DNA of 64,000 bases from assembly GCF_963966145.1 (NCBI RefSeq), contig NC_091048.1, positions 21,576,001-21,640,000 of the forward strand, written 5' to 3'. The position numbers were made by a program, and so were the translations under genes. This DNA comes from Tenebrio molitor (lineage: Eukaryota > Arthropoda > Insecta > Coleoptera > Tenebrionidae). Of the stretch, positions 51,913 through 62,244 are shown one piece after another (within the stretch, counting starts at the first letter, position 1; each line of letters begins with the position of its first letter). The notes below the pieces were generated by a model. The model saw only the letters and a program-made list of their open reading frames with translations. It was not told where the DNA came from and did no database searches.

Positions 51913-52302
51913 TTATTGACTGGGTATCAACAGGTCCAAAGAGTTATTGTTATAAGACTAATACAGGTGAAGTTGTTTGTAAAATAAAATGATTTACATT
52001 AAACTATGAAACGTCCGAAAAGATTAATTCCGATAGTATAAATAATATTTTAGAATACAAAGGCAAAAAAATCAGTACACAATATAATCGAATTACCAGA
52101 GATACTAAAACTAAAGAACTTTTAAGTAAAATAGAAACAAAAGAATTTGGCTTTGTTTATGACAAGAGAGTTATTCTAGAAAACTTTGATACATTACCAT
52201 TTGGATATTAATCCTTACATTATTTTTCCCCTAAATGAACTATTTTGAATTTCCCGCTTAACAAATCCCATTCACCCTATGCAGTTTTACAAAATTTACA
52301 CC

Positions 52303-52345
52303 AGGGAGTGGACGGATAGCAATGAGCCGGACTTTATAAATGTAA
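52303..52345 (+). mobile_element. MITE end, S family (degenerate)
   Basis: CAGGGAGTGGACGGATAGCA then ATGAGCCGGACTTTATAAAT resembles the ends at 44725 and 57961. No partner end is seen. Confidence 0.4.
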
Positions 52346-52640
52346 AACTTTAGGTAGGTACGTTTTAAACAAATTGGTTTCTTATAGTTTGGAAGCTGAT
52401 TGATATATGTATATTTTTAGCTATTTTAATTTTTAAATGAGTTCAATATCGTCAATGTTGAACAAGTGAACTGAATGAAAAAAATTGAAAAAAACTCGAA
52501 AAAAGTTATTGGACTCTTCTTCAGCAACGCCACTGCCGACTTGCTATTTAGGGATTTTTGTACGGTAAAGTTTTTCTGTCGCGAGATTTTCTCCCATGGT
52601 CCTTTTTTTTTCTCTGATGGTAAACCAAGACATGGTAAAC

Positions 52641-52907
52641 CGTGGAGGGAGAAAAGACTGGAGAGTGGAGATGGCACTAATTCAAATAAGTGTACCGGCC
52701 CGCGAAAACTACAGAGTCATAAAAGGTTTCTGAATATAGACGCTAGGCCAATCGCTTCCTTCGCCTTCCTTCCAGGCACATTGTGCTTCTTTATCTAGCG
52801 CATTGTGGACTGGGTCATAAAAGGTTGTTGCGCGTTTTTTAGAGGGTTCGGATTTTTAACATGGGAAGCATAAGAAATGCCATCTCCAGTCTTTTCTCCC
52901 TCCACGT
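52641..52907. repeat. Inverted repeat pair
   Basis: Left arm GTGGAGGGAGAAAAGACTGG then AGAGTGGAGATGGCA (52642-52676), right arm TGCCATCTCCAGTCTTTTCT then CCCTCCACG (52879-52907). The left arm has a 7-bp duplication. About 200 bp lie between. It may be a MITE or a local inversion. Confidence 0.75.
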
Positions 52908-52999
52908 GGTAAACAAACAGCTAAACAGTGTAAACGTGTTCTGTGGCTTAAACTAGCGTAAACAGCTCAGCGAATATTTATTGAACTGGTTGAAACACT

Positions 53000-53140
53000 A
53001 AGGGCCGGTTGCACCAACGCCAGTTAAACTTAACTGTGGGTTAAAATGCTTCGTTACTTTAGTTACCTATTGTTATAACAATGTTTTCGTATATTTTAAT
53101 CTGTAGTTAAATTTAACTCACGTTGGTGCAACCGACCCTT
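53000..53140. mobile_element. MITE with GGCCGGTTGCACCAAC ends
   Basis: AAGGGCCGGTTGCACCAACG at the left and CGTTGGTGCAACCGACCCTT at the right. This end sequence recurs in many insect genomes in my memory. Inner arms (TTAAACTTAACTGT / AGTTAAATTTAACT) also fold. Confidence 0.85.
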
Positions 53141-53306
53141 AGGGTCAGTTTACAGAAGCGAAATTAACTTAATCGTAATCAAATGCGAGATTAACTGAAC
53201 ACGTGATCAGATTGAACCAATCAAAATTTCAGATTCATGGGTTAATCGCGCATTAAAATTTAATTCGAATTAAATATTTAATTCTCTTTCTATAAACTGG
53301 CCCTAA
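53139..53306. mobile_element. Abutting MITE with CAGTTTA ends
   Basis: TTAGGGTCAGTTTACAGAAG at the left and CTATAAACTGGCCCTAA at the right. It directly adjoins the previous element, sharing the TTAGGG hexamer region. Confidence 0.8.
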
Positions 53307-53388
53307 GTAATTTTAAGATTATATTATTTTCTACTTGATTTTTTGAATTGGCGGTTAGGATCTCTGTTATTATTTTAGGTAGCTTAAA

Positions 53389-53871
53389 ATGACGACCAAA
53401 GTTTATGGTGTAGATATGGAGGTCCTACAAAAACTGTATCAGTTCCAGTTTTTCTTAAAGAAACGAAAATTTGGCATAGGTGACAAAATGGTGGATTTTC
53501 TGGATTATGTCCAAGTTCATTGTGAAAAAGAACCAATAGCCATAGTCAAGCAAGTATCAGTGGCACATGCTACTATTTTAATTGATGACAAAATATCTGT
53601 GGCAAAATATCTGATGGCCAGATTGGAAACAAATAGTGAGAGCAACAAGGTTATAATAAAATTTAAAAAGCCCTTCTGGCTTATAGGCAACTTTGTTTGC
53701 TTCGAGTTTAGAAATGCCACTGAGAAGAATAATTTCTTGGCTGCTATCGGCGACGTTGACACCGACCACGAAAGGTGAGACAACTCAAAACAATTAAATT
53801 GTATTTATGATCATTCTTGCAGTGACGTTCAAGAAATCACACCGCCAAGTTCAGATGAGGGTGCAGCTTAA
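53389..53871 (+). CDS. Orphan two-exon gene B, 144 aa
   Basis: I do not recognise the protein. Exon 1 begins at the ATG at 53389 (MTTKVYGVDMEVLQKLYQF) and ends at 53774 with donor AAAG/GTGAG. A 48-nt intron (53775-53822), typical of insects, ends TTCTTGCAG. Exon 2 (53823-53871) encodes SDVQEITPPSSDEGAA and stops. AATAAA-like signals follow near 53900. The protein is soluble-looking, with no signal peptide; it has basic segments (LKKRKFG) and a FCFEFRNATEKNNF-like patch near the end of exon 1. The intron phase (2, splitting Ser) and position match gene A at 21341. It lies 1.2 kb after the Polinton remnant and between MITEs, so a mobile-element origin is possible, but the frame is intact. Confidence 0.6.
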
Positions 53872-53944
53872 ATTTATGTAGGTCTAAACTATTAAATAAT
53901 TAAATAAATAATAATAAGTGATATTGTTTTTACCTAAACTAACA

Positions 53945-54337
53945 TATAATCTGTTTCAAAATCAAAAATCCACCACCTGTTGAATTATGTTGGCAGAAAA
54001 AAAGAAATCCCTAGAATAAGTTTCATTTTTTTGGGTTGGCCCAACCTACCCCCAAAATTTGACAGAGAACTGTTGAGTTTACTTACGTAATACAAAATAA
54101 TTAGGATTATGTACAAAAGGTGGTAGCTACCATATCATACTTTTTGAGTGAAATAATAAAATGAGAACAAAAAAACACGATGAACTACGACCAAAACGAC
54201 TGTCCACAGTTTTCGTTCATAACCCCACTTTTTTCTGACATTTGCAGACGCTAAAAACAAAAGTTGGCGATGTTGTCGGTTGTATTTTCGAGGTAGAATG
54301 CAGTGTTGGTGGATTTTTGATTTTGAAACAGATTATA
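53945..54337. mobile_element. MITE, CCACCA-TIR family, copy 2
   Basis: TATAATCTGTTTCAAAATCA then AAAATCCACCA at the left; TGGTGGATTTTTGATTTTGA then AACAGATTATA at the right. It is 393 bp with no coding capacity. Confidence 0.85.
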
Positions 54338-54520
54338 ACTAATTTTTCTTTGGCGGTGTGAATATTAATTACATTGGAACTGGTAAACAATATATTGTAT
54401 ATCTACTCCTTTTTTAGATCAGATAAAAAAAATTAAAGTAATGAGTAATTTGTCTATATTGGATCATGTAGCTAACTATGCAGCTTAATATCCCTCTCAT
54501 TAAAATATATTTGGGTTATA

Positions 54521-55040
54521 CAGGGTGTTAGGTAAATGTCCGGCCAAACTTTAACCGCGAGCTACTGGCTTCATGTAGGACTCGGAAAAAATATTTAAAA
54601 AATTCTATGTCAAAAAATAAATTGACATTTAATTTTTGAGGTACAATTTTTTTTAACTGCTTTTAGTCTTCTACGTTGTCCCACAACGTCGTAGGTAAAA
54701 TTTCGGTATATTTTAAAAATACACCCTGTATATCATATTTTATAAAACGTACGCCAATGCGGTTTCCTTGTTTTAAAGCATATTTCCTAGAGGTTACTTC
54801 GCATTGGCGTACGTTTTATAAAATATGATATACAGGGTGTATTTTTAAAATATGCCGAAATTTTACCTACGACGTTGTGGGACAACGTAGAAGACTAAGA
54901 GCAGTTAAAAAAAATTGTACCTCAAAAATTAAATGTCAATTTATTTTTTGACATAGAATTTTTTAAATATTTTTTCCGAGTTCTACATGAAGCCAGTAGC
55001 TCGCGGTTAAAGTTTGGCCGGACATTTACCTAACACCCTG
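54521..55040. mobile_element. Double-unit CAGGGTG palindrome, copy 2
   Basis: A 520-bp near-perfect palindrome flanked by TA. It holds two 208-bp inverted units (54521-54728 and 54833-55040), each with CAGGGTG at its outer tip and CACCCTG at its inner tip, around a 104-bp palindromic spacer that is itself flanked by TA. Outer ends read CAGGGTGTTAGGTAAATGTC, unlike copy 1 at 32322, while the body from CGAGCTACTGGCTTCATGTA inward is the same. Confidence 0.95.
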
Positions 55041-55654
55041 TATAAATGGAAGGCACCATAAATATAAATTTCTTCATCTTCTTTATCTATTTTTGACATA
55101 GTTCTATAATTATGCTAATCCTATTCATTAACAAATAGTTTTCACATCAATTTTACAGACAGGGTGTTTTACCCCGTCGGAAAAATCTATCAATATTTGA
55201 AACTGATTAAAAACATGTTCAATGGGTTGATTTCTAGAATCATTAAATTTGAACTGTTGTGTTGAACAGACCCATCTACATGAGTTTGTATAGCATGCCT
55301 ACTACCTTATAGAAACAGAGCAAAATCATCAAAAAAAACAAAGTGTTCTGAGGGATACATTATAAATTTTGCACTTTTTGAGTTACCTTGAAAATCAGGT
55401 TTTGGCCTTAAAAAGATAGATTTTCCAGATACCCTAAAACAGAGCGTCAAGAAAATTGCTGTCAAAACAGTATTTATTAACGAACCGGGTTTGTATTCAT
55501 TAATTATGAGATCTAAATTACCACAAGCCATCGAGTTTCAAAAATGGGTTTATGCTGGCTTTAAAAACGGGGGTGTTTTCACGCTTTTTCTGCTTTTCTG
55601 TTAACCCTTGAAAATCGGGGTGCTTTTCCTTAAAAAGTAGTTATATGAAATTGT

Positions 55655-56105
55655 TTTTCTTCAAACGTCAGTAAAACAAGACGTTATACTTATACTGCTG
55701 GACTGATAGTACTAAAGTGTTACAAATTGCCATGGCATCTGACGAGCTGACGAGCGGTAGATAAAGTTATTATCCTCGCTGACGAGCGGCAAATAAAGTA
55801 AACTCAAATTTTAACAAATTCATTTCTGAATGTGACATATTGAAAGCTGAAGTGAATAGATAAGATTTAATCAAGAAACATGTACATAATTCCAAAACAT
55901 ACTTACAAAATATATCCAAATTAAAACGGGGTTACAAACGAATAATTATTATTTAAAAAAAATTCGGATTTTGTTCATGTTGTTTATATTAGAGTCATGG
56001 TAAAGCTTTCCAAAACGAGCTACATTAATTTATCAGTCTACCCAATCTTCTACCTTAAAATAATTCCTGGTTTCTTAAAATTTCTTAAATAATTTGTTAG
56101 AAAAA
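55655..56105 (+). mobile_element. Repeat R, copy 2
   Basis: From TTTTTCTTCAAACGTCAGTA to TAATTTGTTAGAAAAAATAG. Contains GACGAGCTGACGAGCGGTAG near 55741 and the uninterrupted equivalents of the MITE sites in copy 1. It is directly followed by copy 3. Confidence 0.8.
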
Positions 56106-56565
56106 ATAGTTTTTCTTCAAACGTCCGTAAATTATGACATTATCCTGCTGCATTGATAATGCTAAAGTGTCACTTCATTGTCATGGCATCTAAGGAGCTG
56201 ACGAGCGGCAGATAAAGTTATTATCTCCGCTGAGAGCGGCCGATAAAGTTATTATCTCCGCTGAGGGCGTCCGTGAAGTTATTATCTCCGCTGATGAGCG
56301 GCAGTAAAGTAAACGAGCTAAATCATTTGAAATTCCTACCTGGTTTCTTAACATGTCTTAAATAATTTGTTACGAAGGTTTGAAGAAAAAATAGTATATG
56401 TTATTCGGAGCAAAAATGGTTTTATGCGTAGCACATAAAACTTCATTTTTGCTCCTCATAACATAATATACTATTTTGTTATTCGAAGCAAAAATGGTTT
56501 GTCTACCAGCCTCAGCACATAAAACCTCATTTTTGGTCCTAATAACATAATATACTATTATCAGG
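56105..56565 (+). mobile_element. Repeat R, copy 3, plus two hairpins
   Basis: TTTTTCTTCAAACGTCCGTA, then three CGGCAGATAAAGTTATTATC-type units (56205-56290), CCTACCTGGTTTCTTAACAT, GGTTTGAAGAAAAAATAG. Two hairpins follow, based on TTATTCGGAGCAAAAATGGT ... TTTTGCTCCTCATAACATAA (56388-56475 and 56477-56555). The 73-codon minus frame here is an artefact. Confidence 0.75.
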
Positions 56566-56569
56566 AGTT

Positions 56570-57950
56570 TGTTAACAATTTTAAAAAACATTCAGTCAAG
56601 ATGAGAGAAAACTGAATCAGCTAGACTGTTAACAAATAGAGTAAAGAAACAACTGAAGACAATTTACCCTCAGATGTGGTGAAGAAGATTCGAACCAAAC
56701 CAAGTAAAATTGATAAAAGATCACCTGGCGCACTTTCATAATAAAATAAGAATTTTAAAATGTATATGTAGGTATATCTTAAATTTTCACTAACAAGGAA
56801 GGTCACCATAAGTTTACATGTACGAGTATGTAGGTAAGTCTAGGTAAGTCAGGCCTTCTTAGAGTTGTCAGGTGTGGTGATCTCAACTCGGGTCAACAAG
56901 AAATATTTTTGTTTATTGTCCTAATAAGACACTGAAGACATTTTTCAACAATTTTATTAAAATTGTATTAAAACTTCCTTGCTCTTTGCTCACGCATTTC
57001 CAAATAGATCCGGTTGGATTTATGGCTTCCCCGTTTTTCTTATTCGTGATCTGATCACCACATAAAATAAGGTAAAACTATCTTAACTAAACTAAATTAA
57101 ATTAAGCTTTACGGTATATCTTCTTTAATTTTCTTGATTGATTAATTTTAGTTACATTACAATACATTGCAACTTCTTATTAATTTAAACTCACTGTTGT
57201 TTACAATTCAAGGTTTTGTTTTAATATCATAAAAAGACAGGTCCGAACAACAAATTATAAATGGACTTTAGTTATGAGTTCCATTTGACCGTTGTATAAT
57301 TCATTAATAATTTTTTACTTATGTTATGTAGAATAATACAACGGTATATCCATTAATAATATATTACATGACAAGGGAAGTAAATCTATTAATTTCCGTG
57401 CAATGTGCATCATTTTTTCCCTACGGTATAATTAGAGTTATTAATAAAATCACAATTTTACAATTTTTATTGTGAAATAATTTCTTTATAATAAAAATTG
57501 CCGATGTACCTACGGAAAATACGTAAACAATCCATTTCTACTCCTATTTTACTTATTTTTTCTAGTTTACACCTTTAACACAGTCATTATTATAACACTC
57601 AAACGGGTTCGAAAAGGAGTTCTTTTCGATACAGGTTTCAGAAACATTTAAGTACTTAAATTTTTAATGTTGGCAGTGACTGATAGTGCGTAGTGGCTAT
57701 GTGATTATTTGACTCTTTTAATTCAAAACTTGAATTGTTCGTCTAGTTACCTACCAGTGTTACCAACGCTTTATACCTATTTGCCAAATATGTATAATTT
57801 TCCCAGCATTATGTTTTGAACTATTTTTTTAATTTAAAATAGGGGGAAAATAGAAAAAATATTGTATTACACTTGTTTTGAAAGCCATTTTGTCGCACTT
57901 GCTTGCTTTATAGCACTCCTCGCTCACGAAGTAAAATCAATCTATTGCTA
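56570..57950. other. AT-rich DNA, nothing recognised
   Basis: I see no gene or complete element. Confidence 0.4.
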
Positions 57951-57960
57951 ATCCATTACA

Positions 57961-58075
57961 GGATTATTCACGTAAGATGACGAGCCTGACCAGGTAAAAA
58001 TGCAACCCAAAATACGATTTATAAAGCTATCTATTACATTATCATAATGCACATAAAACATAGATAGCTTTTAAT
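57961..58075 (+). mobile_element. MITE end, S family
   Basis: CAGGATTATTCACGTAAGAT then GACGAGCCTGACC and ATGCAACCCAAAATACG match the copy at 44725. The opposite end is not recognised. Confidence 0.55.
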
Positions 58076-58079
58076 TTTA

Positions 58080-61000
58080 TTTAGACGGATTATGGCTTTT
58101 TCAAAATGGCGGTCAATTAGGGCAATAGGTTCATGATATTGATTTAAAAGGGAATCCAACCAGAGTTAGAGCAGAAGTGAATTGTTCTTCATGTGGAATG
58201 AGTTTCTGGATTTTTAGTTTCATTTTAAACAAGCAAATTCAGCATCGTGGTTATCACAAAAACATGCCCGAGGGCATTCTTAAAAAGTAGGTTGAAGAGC
58301 AACTGATTCCAGGAAGACAGAAATGAAGGGTGGCTGAAGAAAGGAATATCACTTTTAATCGAAACTATGGAACCTGATTAAACCCACAAAACCAACAAAA
58401 ATGTCAAAAGTAGATAGTCTATGATGATCTCTCAAATCTCGTATTGTAAATGTCACTTACTTGATCGATAGTGAAAAAACACTTAAATATTTTCTTGCTA
58501 TTAATAAAACAAACTCCAAACAAGTTAAACATTGACAATTTACTGGTACGTACCTGATTTACCGGTTCTAGCTCTCAGTTACTTGATTTTCGGTTCATTA
58601 AAATCTCCTTCAAATAATATGATTTACTACACGCTAAACCACTTTCCTTCGTTTTCATGGCATTGCAAGTTTTTTGGCCGGCTAACAATTTTCTGCCAAT
58701 ATTGACAGCATCAACTGTTGTATCAACTTGATATTGTAAAAGCTACCCAATCACTTTTACTACCAACCTAATTAAACATTAACCTCCAGAACAGCAGCTT
58801 GGATTCGCAAGAACTTGTTCTTTTCATAAATATCACTTGAAAAAGATAGAAGATGATTTTAGTATTTACGAGACGACCATTATTATAAGCTGCAAGAAAC
58901 TATTGAATTCTTCTTCAAATGACCGTTACTACGTCTATAAACTTTAGAATCTTAATAACCCTTAGGTAATGTGTAATTGTCTTCGCTAAAACGAGAAAAA
59001 TCAAGATAACCATCTGCACAAATCCAGAATTTCCCTTGGACAGCTGAATGCGCGTAGTAATGAATTGTTAATATGAAGTCCGTTTTATTTACAGCTATTG
59101 TGTTAATTATAAAATGGCGTAGACGTCCCGTGTGGGCTTCGAAAAAAATCGTCACATATTTGCTAACCTGTTTTCGTGCTTAATTGTCCATAAACAATCA
59201 TAAATGCAAAACTTTCAGTTTTTTCTTTTGTGTTTAATAACCAGTTTTGTTAAAAACAAATTAGCTTTTGCTTTGACATTTTCCTTCGGCTACTTAGGAG
59301 GCACTTGATTGTTTCGCGGCTTCATTATACTCTTCACGTAGAAGAAGTGTCGCAACGGACAATACTTATGTTTTCTGTGAACAGAAAACAATACTCCTAC
59401 CGAAATTACACGGCTAATAAATGTCGTCAAGTACGATTTTAATTATGAATAGTGAAGCAAGAGAGTTTTTCTTGTCGAAAAGCCACCCACCACCTCTGAC
59501 TCACAGTTATTGCAAAAGTAATGGGAAAGAACGAGACCGGAGGCTGGATTTTGTGCAAATGGGTGGAAGTGGGTGGTTGACACCTTGGAACCGAAGACCT
59601 TCACATATTGTCCATCCAGTTTCCAAAAAATTACCTACACCCATATTGCTTATTCGTCGAACCCATCAAAGGTCAGCGTTTTCCTTCCGCCGCGACCATC
59701 AATCTCAACGTAACGGTCGACGCCGCGATGGAATATTTCGTGGTACAATGGACAGATCCATCTGGAATTTTTTCCTCACCAAATGAAATCGCAAGTACAA
59801 TGGAGCCGAACCCGCGGGTGGTTTTCGGTCGAATCTCTTGTGATTGTCTCAAACGTCGAATTAATGACGGACGTGCATTGGAACAAATTATTTATGACGG
59901 CTTAATTGGTGATGTTTTTTAGGGGCCTTGGGAACTTCCTTTAATTCAAATTTGATTTATTTTTGTCGTTGCTGCTGTCACGGGATCGTGAGTTGCGTCT
60001 CTTCGCTGGAGATCTCGAGACGATAAACTGGATGTCTTCCGCAGTTTTAATTGCGATTGTTACATTATTTCGTTGTTTACTTCTGCATAAAAAAGAAGAT
60101 GACTCGGCTCAATGATGTCATTAGATACGCGATATTACAAAAGTACTTGGTGTTACATTAACCGCTTATGTCACTTTACAGTTATCATAATTAATTCGCA
60201 ACTGATACCTGTTTTGATGTCTTCGGGTGCCAACATTAACAGTGTTGTTCGTGTTCTGCAGAGACCGATCGCCGCAAGATCCAAAGAAGTTTTATCCTGC
60301 AACATTGTCACAAGCAAAAAATATCTACTTTCGAAGTATCCGTTATGATATTTATGACACATTTAATAAAGAATAAAAGATGTGGAAATGTAATGAACGT
60401 GATGAGAGATAAGACATATTTTATAAACTTGAATTACTTAGTATCTAAATGAGAGAAAAATAATAATCTACGGAGATCCTGACAAACATGCATCTTCATA
60501 CATATGTTTACTTCTTTTTTCTCTTGTTGAGAAAACTTGCTTAGATGGTTTTAAAGTGGTAGACCAGAGGTCTTCAGCAAGTAACTTCGAAGTGGTGTTT
60601 AACCAAACAAGAACAGCATCGCGTTGAAGAGCTCTAATGAGACAACTTAAGATAGTGTGGAGACAAGTTTGCATTAAAATGGCACTCGACCATCTTACCA
60701 GTTAAAATATTCCGATGCTCGTTCCCAGTTTTCGAAAGAAACTCCATTAACTATGGCATTTTATTAATTTTAGATTAAACTGACGATGTTAACAGGAATC
60801 TTATCAGAACTTTGCACAGGTTTGCACTATAAAACGGAGACAAGAATTTTACAGACTCTTCTAGAACGTTTTCATCTCTTTCATCCTGGTCGGCTTTATC
60901 TTCATCTTAATTGAGCACCAATCAAGAAAGTTTTCAGTCACGCTGTATTATCTCAGTTTATCAATATCAATCGTGTCGAACGTGAGAAGAAGAAATGGGA

Positions 61001-61130
61001 GACTGGCGAATTACAGAAATTATCAAAAACGAGAATTTTGGCAAGAAAATCGCAACAGGAATTTTTAAGATTTTAAGATTTTAGGTTGGTGGCATTGAGT
61101 GTCATCGTCATGTGGAATTTTTATACAATT
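58080..61130. other. Unassigned DNA
   Basis: 58.09-58.40 kb has broken protein-like frames (for example KNMPEGILKK, EEQLIPGRQK) that may be a decayed gene I cannot name. 59608-59922 is open for 104 codons with a protein-like composition but no ATG of its own at the 5' end and no known domain. The rest shows nothing definite. Confidence 0.35.
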
Positions 61131-61138
61131 TGTGAGCA

Positions 61139-61321
61139 ATGTTGAGCAAATTTGTATCCTTTATCGTAAGTTGTACATTGTGTATAGCAAAAGTCGAATC
61201 AGTAGAGGCCGAGGGGGTTGTCAGACTGACGGGCGGGCGGCTCCCAGTTTTACAACCCTCCTGGACAACTGGCGACGAGTTAGAAATAACTGAGAGAACG
61301 ACGACGGTTTTGAATATTTGA
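61139..61321 (+). CDS. Possible small secreted protein, 60 aa
   Basis: ATG-started frame whose first 24 residues look like a signal peptide (MLSKFVSFIVSCTLCIAKVE, then SVEA), with a possible cleavage after VEA and a 36-residue tail lacking Cys. A TATA-like CTATAAAACGG lies near 60828. No homologue is recognised and the tail could be the start of a longer spliced gene. The frame may also be chance. Confidence 0.25.
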   Translation: MLSKFVSFIVSCTLCIAKVESVEAEGVVRLTGGRLPVLQPSWTTGDELEITERTTTVLNI

Positions 61322-61370
61322 GGAATTGATTGACTTTTGTGGTGTCACAGTCACTTTTTGGCTCTCTTAT

Positions 61371-61490
61371 GTTGCCAATGGAAGAAAAATAAATTCCCTA
61401 GCCGGTAATATTTTAACAAGAATTATTATATTTTGCTTTAAATAAATTGTCGACCGAAAAAGTTTTGTGTATTACACGGCTAGAAACTAT
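61371..61490 (+). repeat. Dispersed repeat shared with 27.36 kb
   Basis: TGTTGCCAATGGAAGAAAAA then TAAATTCCC, and about 80 bp on GAAAAAGTTTTGTGTAT, parallel the sequence at 27375-27480 (same order and orientation). Confidence 0.6.
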
Positions 61491-61861
61491 AAACAAAAAT
61501 TATCAAAAAGAGGCATTTTAAACTGATTAAACGCAACTGAAAGATCACAATCACCAAATTGTAAAAAATTAACATTCTAGTAAACTATTCTAGTAAAGTA
61601 TAGAATGTTTTATCCTTTCTGGGGTTCTTTTGTAAACTACCAGGGAATCAAGAAGGACTGTTTGAGTTGGTAACACTGAATTTTATTTTTAAATGGTACA
61701 ACTGGTGTAACTTCCGGTTGTTGACGGCTTGACACTGACAGCCGCATCATTGACAAGTAACAATTGACATTTCAAATTCAACCCCTGGATATTTCAAATT
61801 AATGTATTTAAAATTAAAAAAAGTTAAAAAAGAAGAGTTGATTTATGTTTAGAGCAAAATG

Positions 61862-62170
61862 CAGGGCACTTCGAGCATTTAGTTAATTTTCAGATAATAA
61901 TCAGAATAGAAGTTAAATACAAACATTTTTTTCTAATAAAAGTCTTTTTGTTTTTGAGATATACTAGTATTGAAAATTTGGTCGAAATTTCCAGTACGCT
62001 ACTGAGTTGAAGTAATTGAGAAAAAAGGAAAAAGATACTGGAAATTTCGAGCAAATTTATCTTCATATCTCAAAAACAAAAAGACTTTTACCAGAAAAAA
62101 AAATGTATTTAACTTTTATTCATCGTCACCAACCACGGATTTGTTTTGACATGCATTTCGAGGACACCTG
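61862..62170. mobile_element. Degenerate CAGGG-type MITE
   Basis: CAGGGCACTTCGAGCATTTA at the left and TGCATTTCGAGGACACCTG at the right. Inner arms (TAAAAGTCTTTTTGTTTTTG / CAAAAACAAAAAGACTTTTA) pair well. TATA follows the right end. Confidence 0.75.
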
Positions 62171-62244
62171 TATAATGGTACGTCAGATACGAAGGCGTTC
62201 TGAAATGTTGTGAGCCTACCATAGAACCAAGTATTTTTTTCATC

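Larger units (their letters stand above)
50092..52211 (+). pseudogene. Polinton/Maverick family-B DNA polymerase, C-terminal remnant
   Basis: Protein-primed family-B DNA polymerase of a Polinton (a large self-replicating DNA transposon related to viruses). Part 1 (50092-50605) carries the conserved helix AKICLNSLWGKFGQ and the palm catalytic motif YYDTDS at about 50497-50514. Part 2 (51916-52211) carries the STGPKSY block and ends in the family's typical C-terminal FVYDKR...TLPFGY, then TAA. The parts are separated by a transposon (50606-51912) plus a target duplicate; without these they lie in the same frame (810 nt including the stop codon). There is one in-frame TGA at 51990-51992. The exonuclease, TPR and most upstream domains are absent, and no other Polinton gene (integrase, ATPase, protease, capsid) is visible nearby. 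The copy is dead. Confidence 0.88.

Noticed and set aside
52475..52798. 107-codon frame beginning MKKIEKNSKK
   Set aside because: Low-complexity start and overlap with an inverted repeat; no domain.
59421..59922. Overlapping plus frames of 121 and 104 codons
   Set aside because: The second is protein-like but has no ATG at its 5' end and no known domain; left as unassigned.
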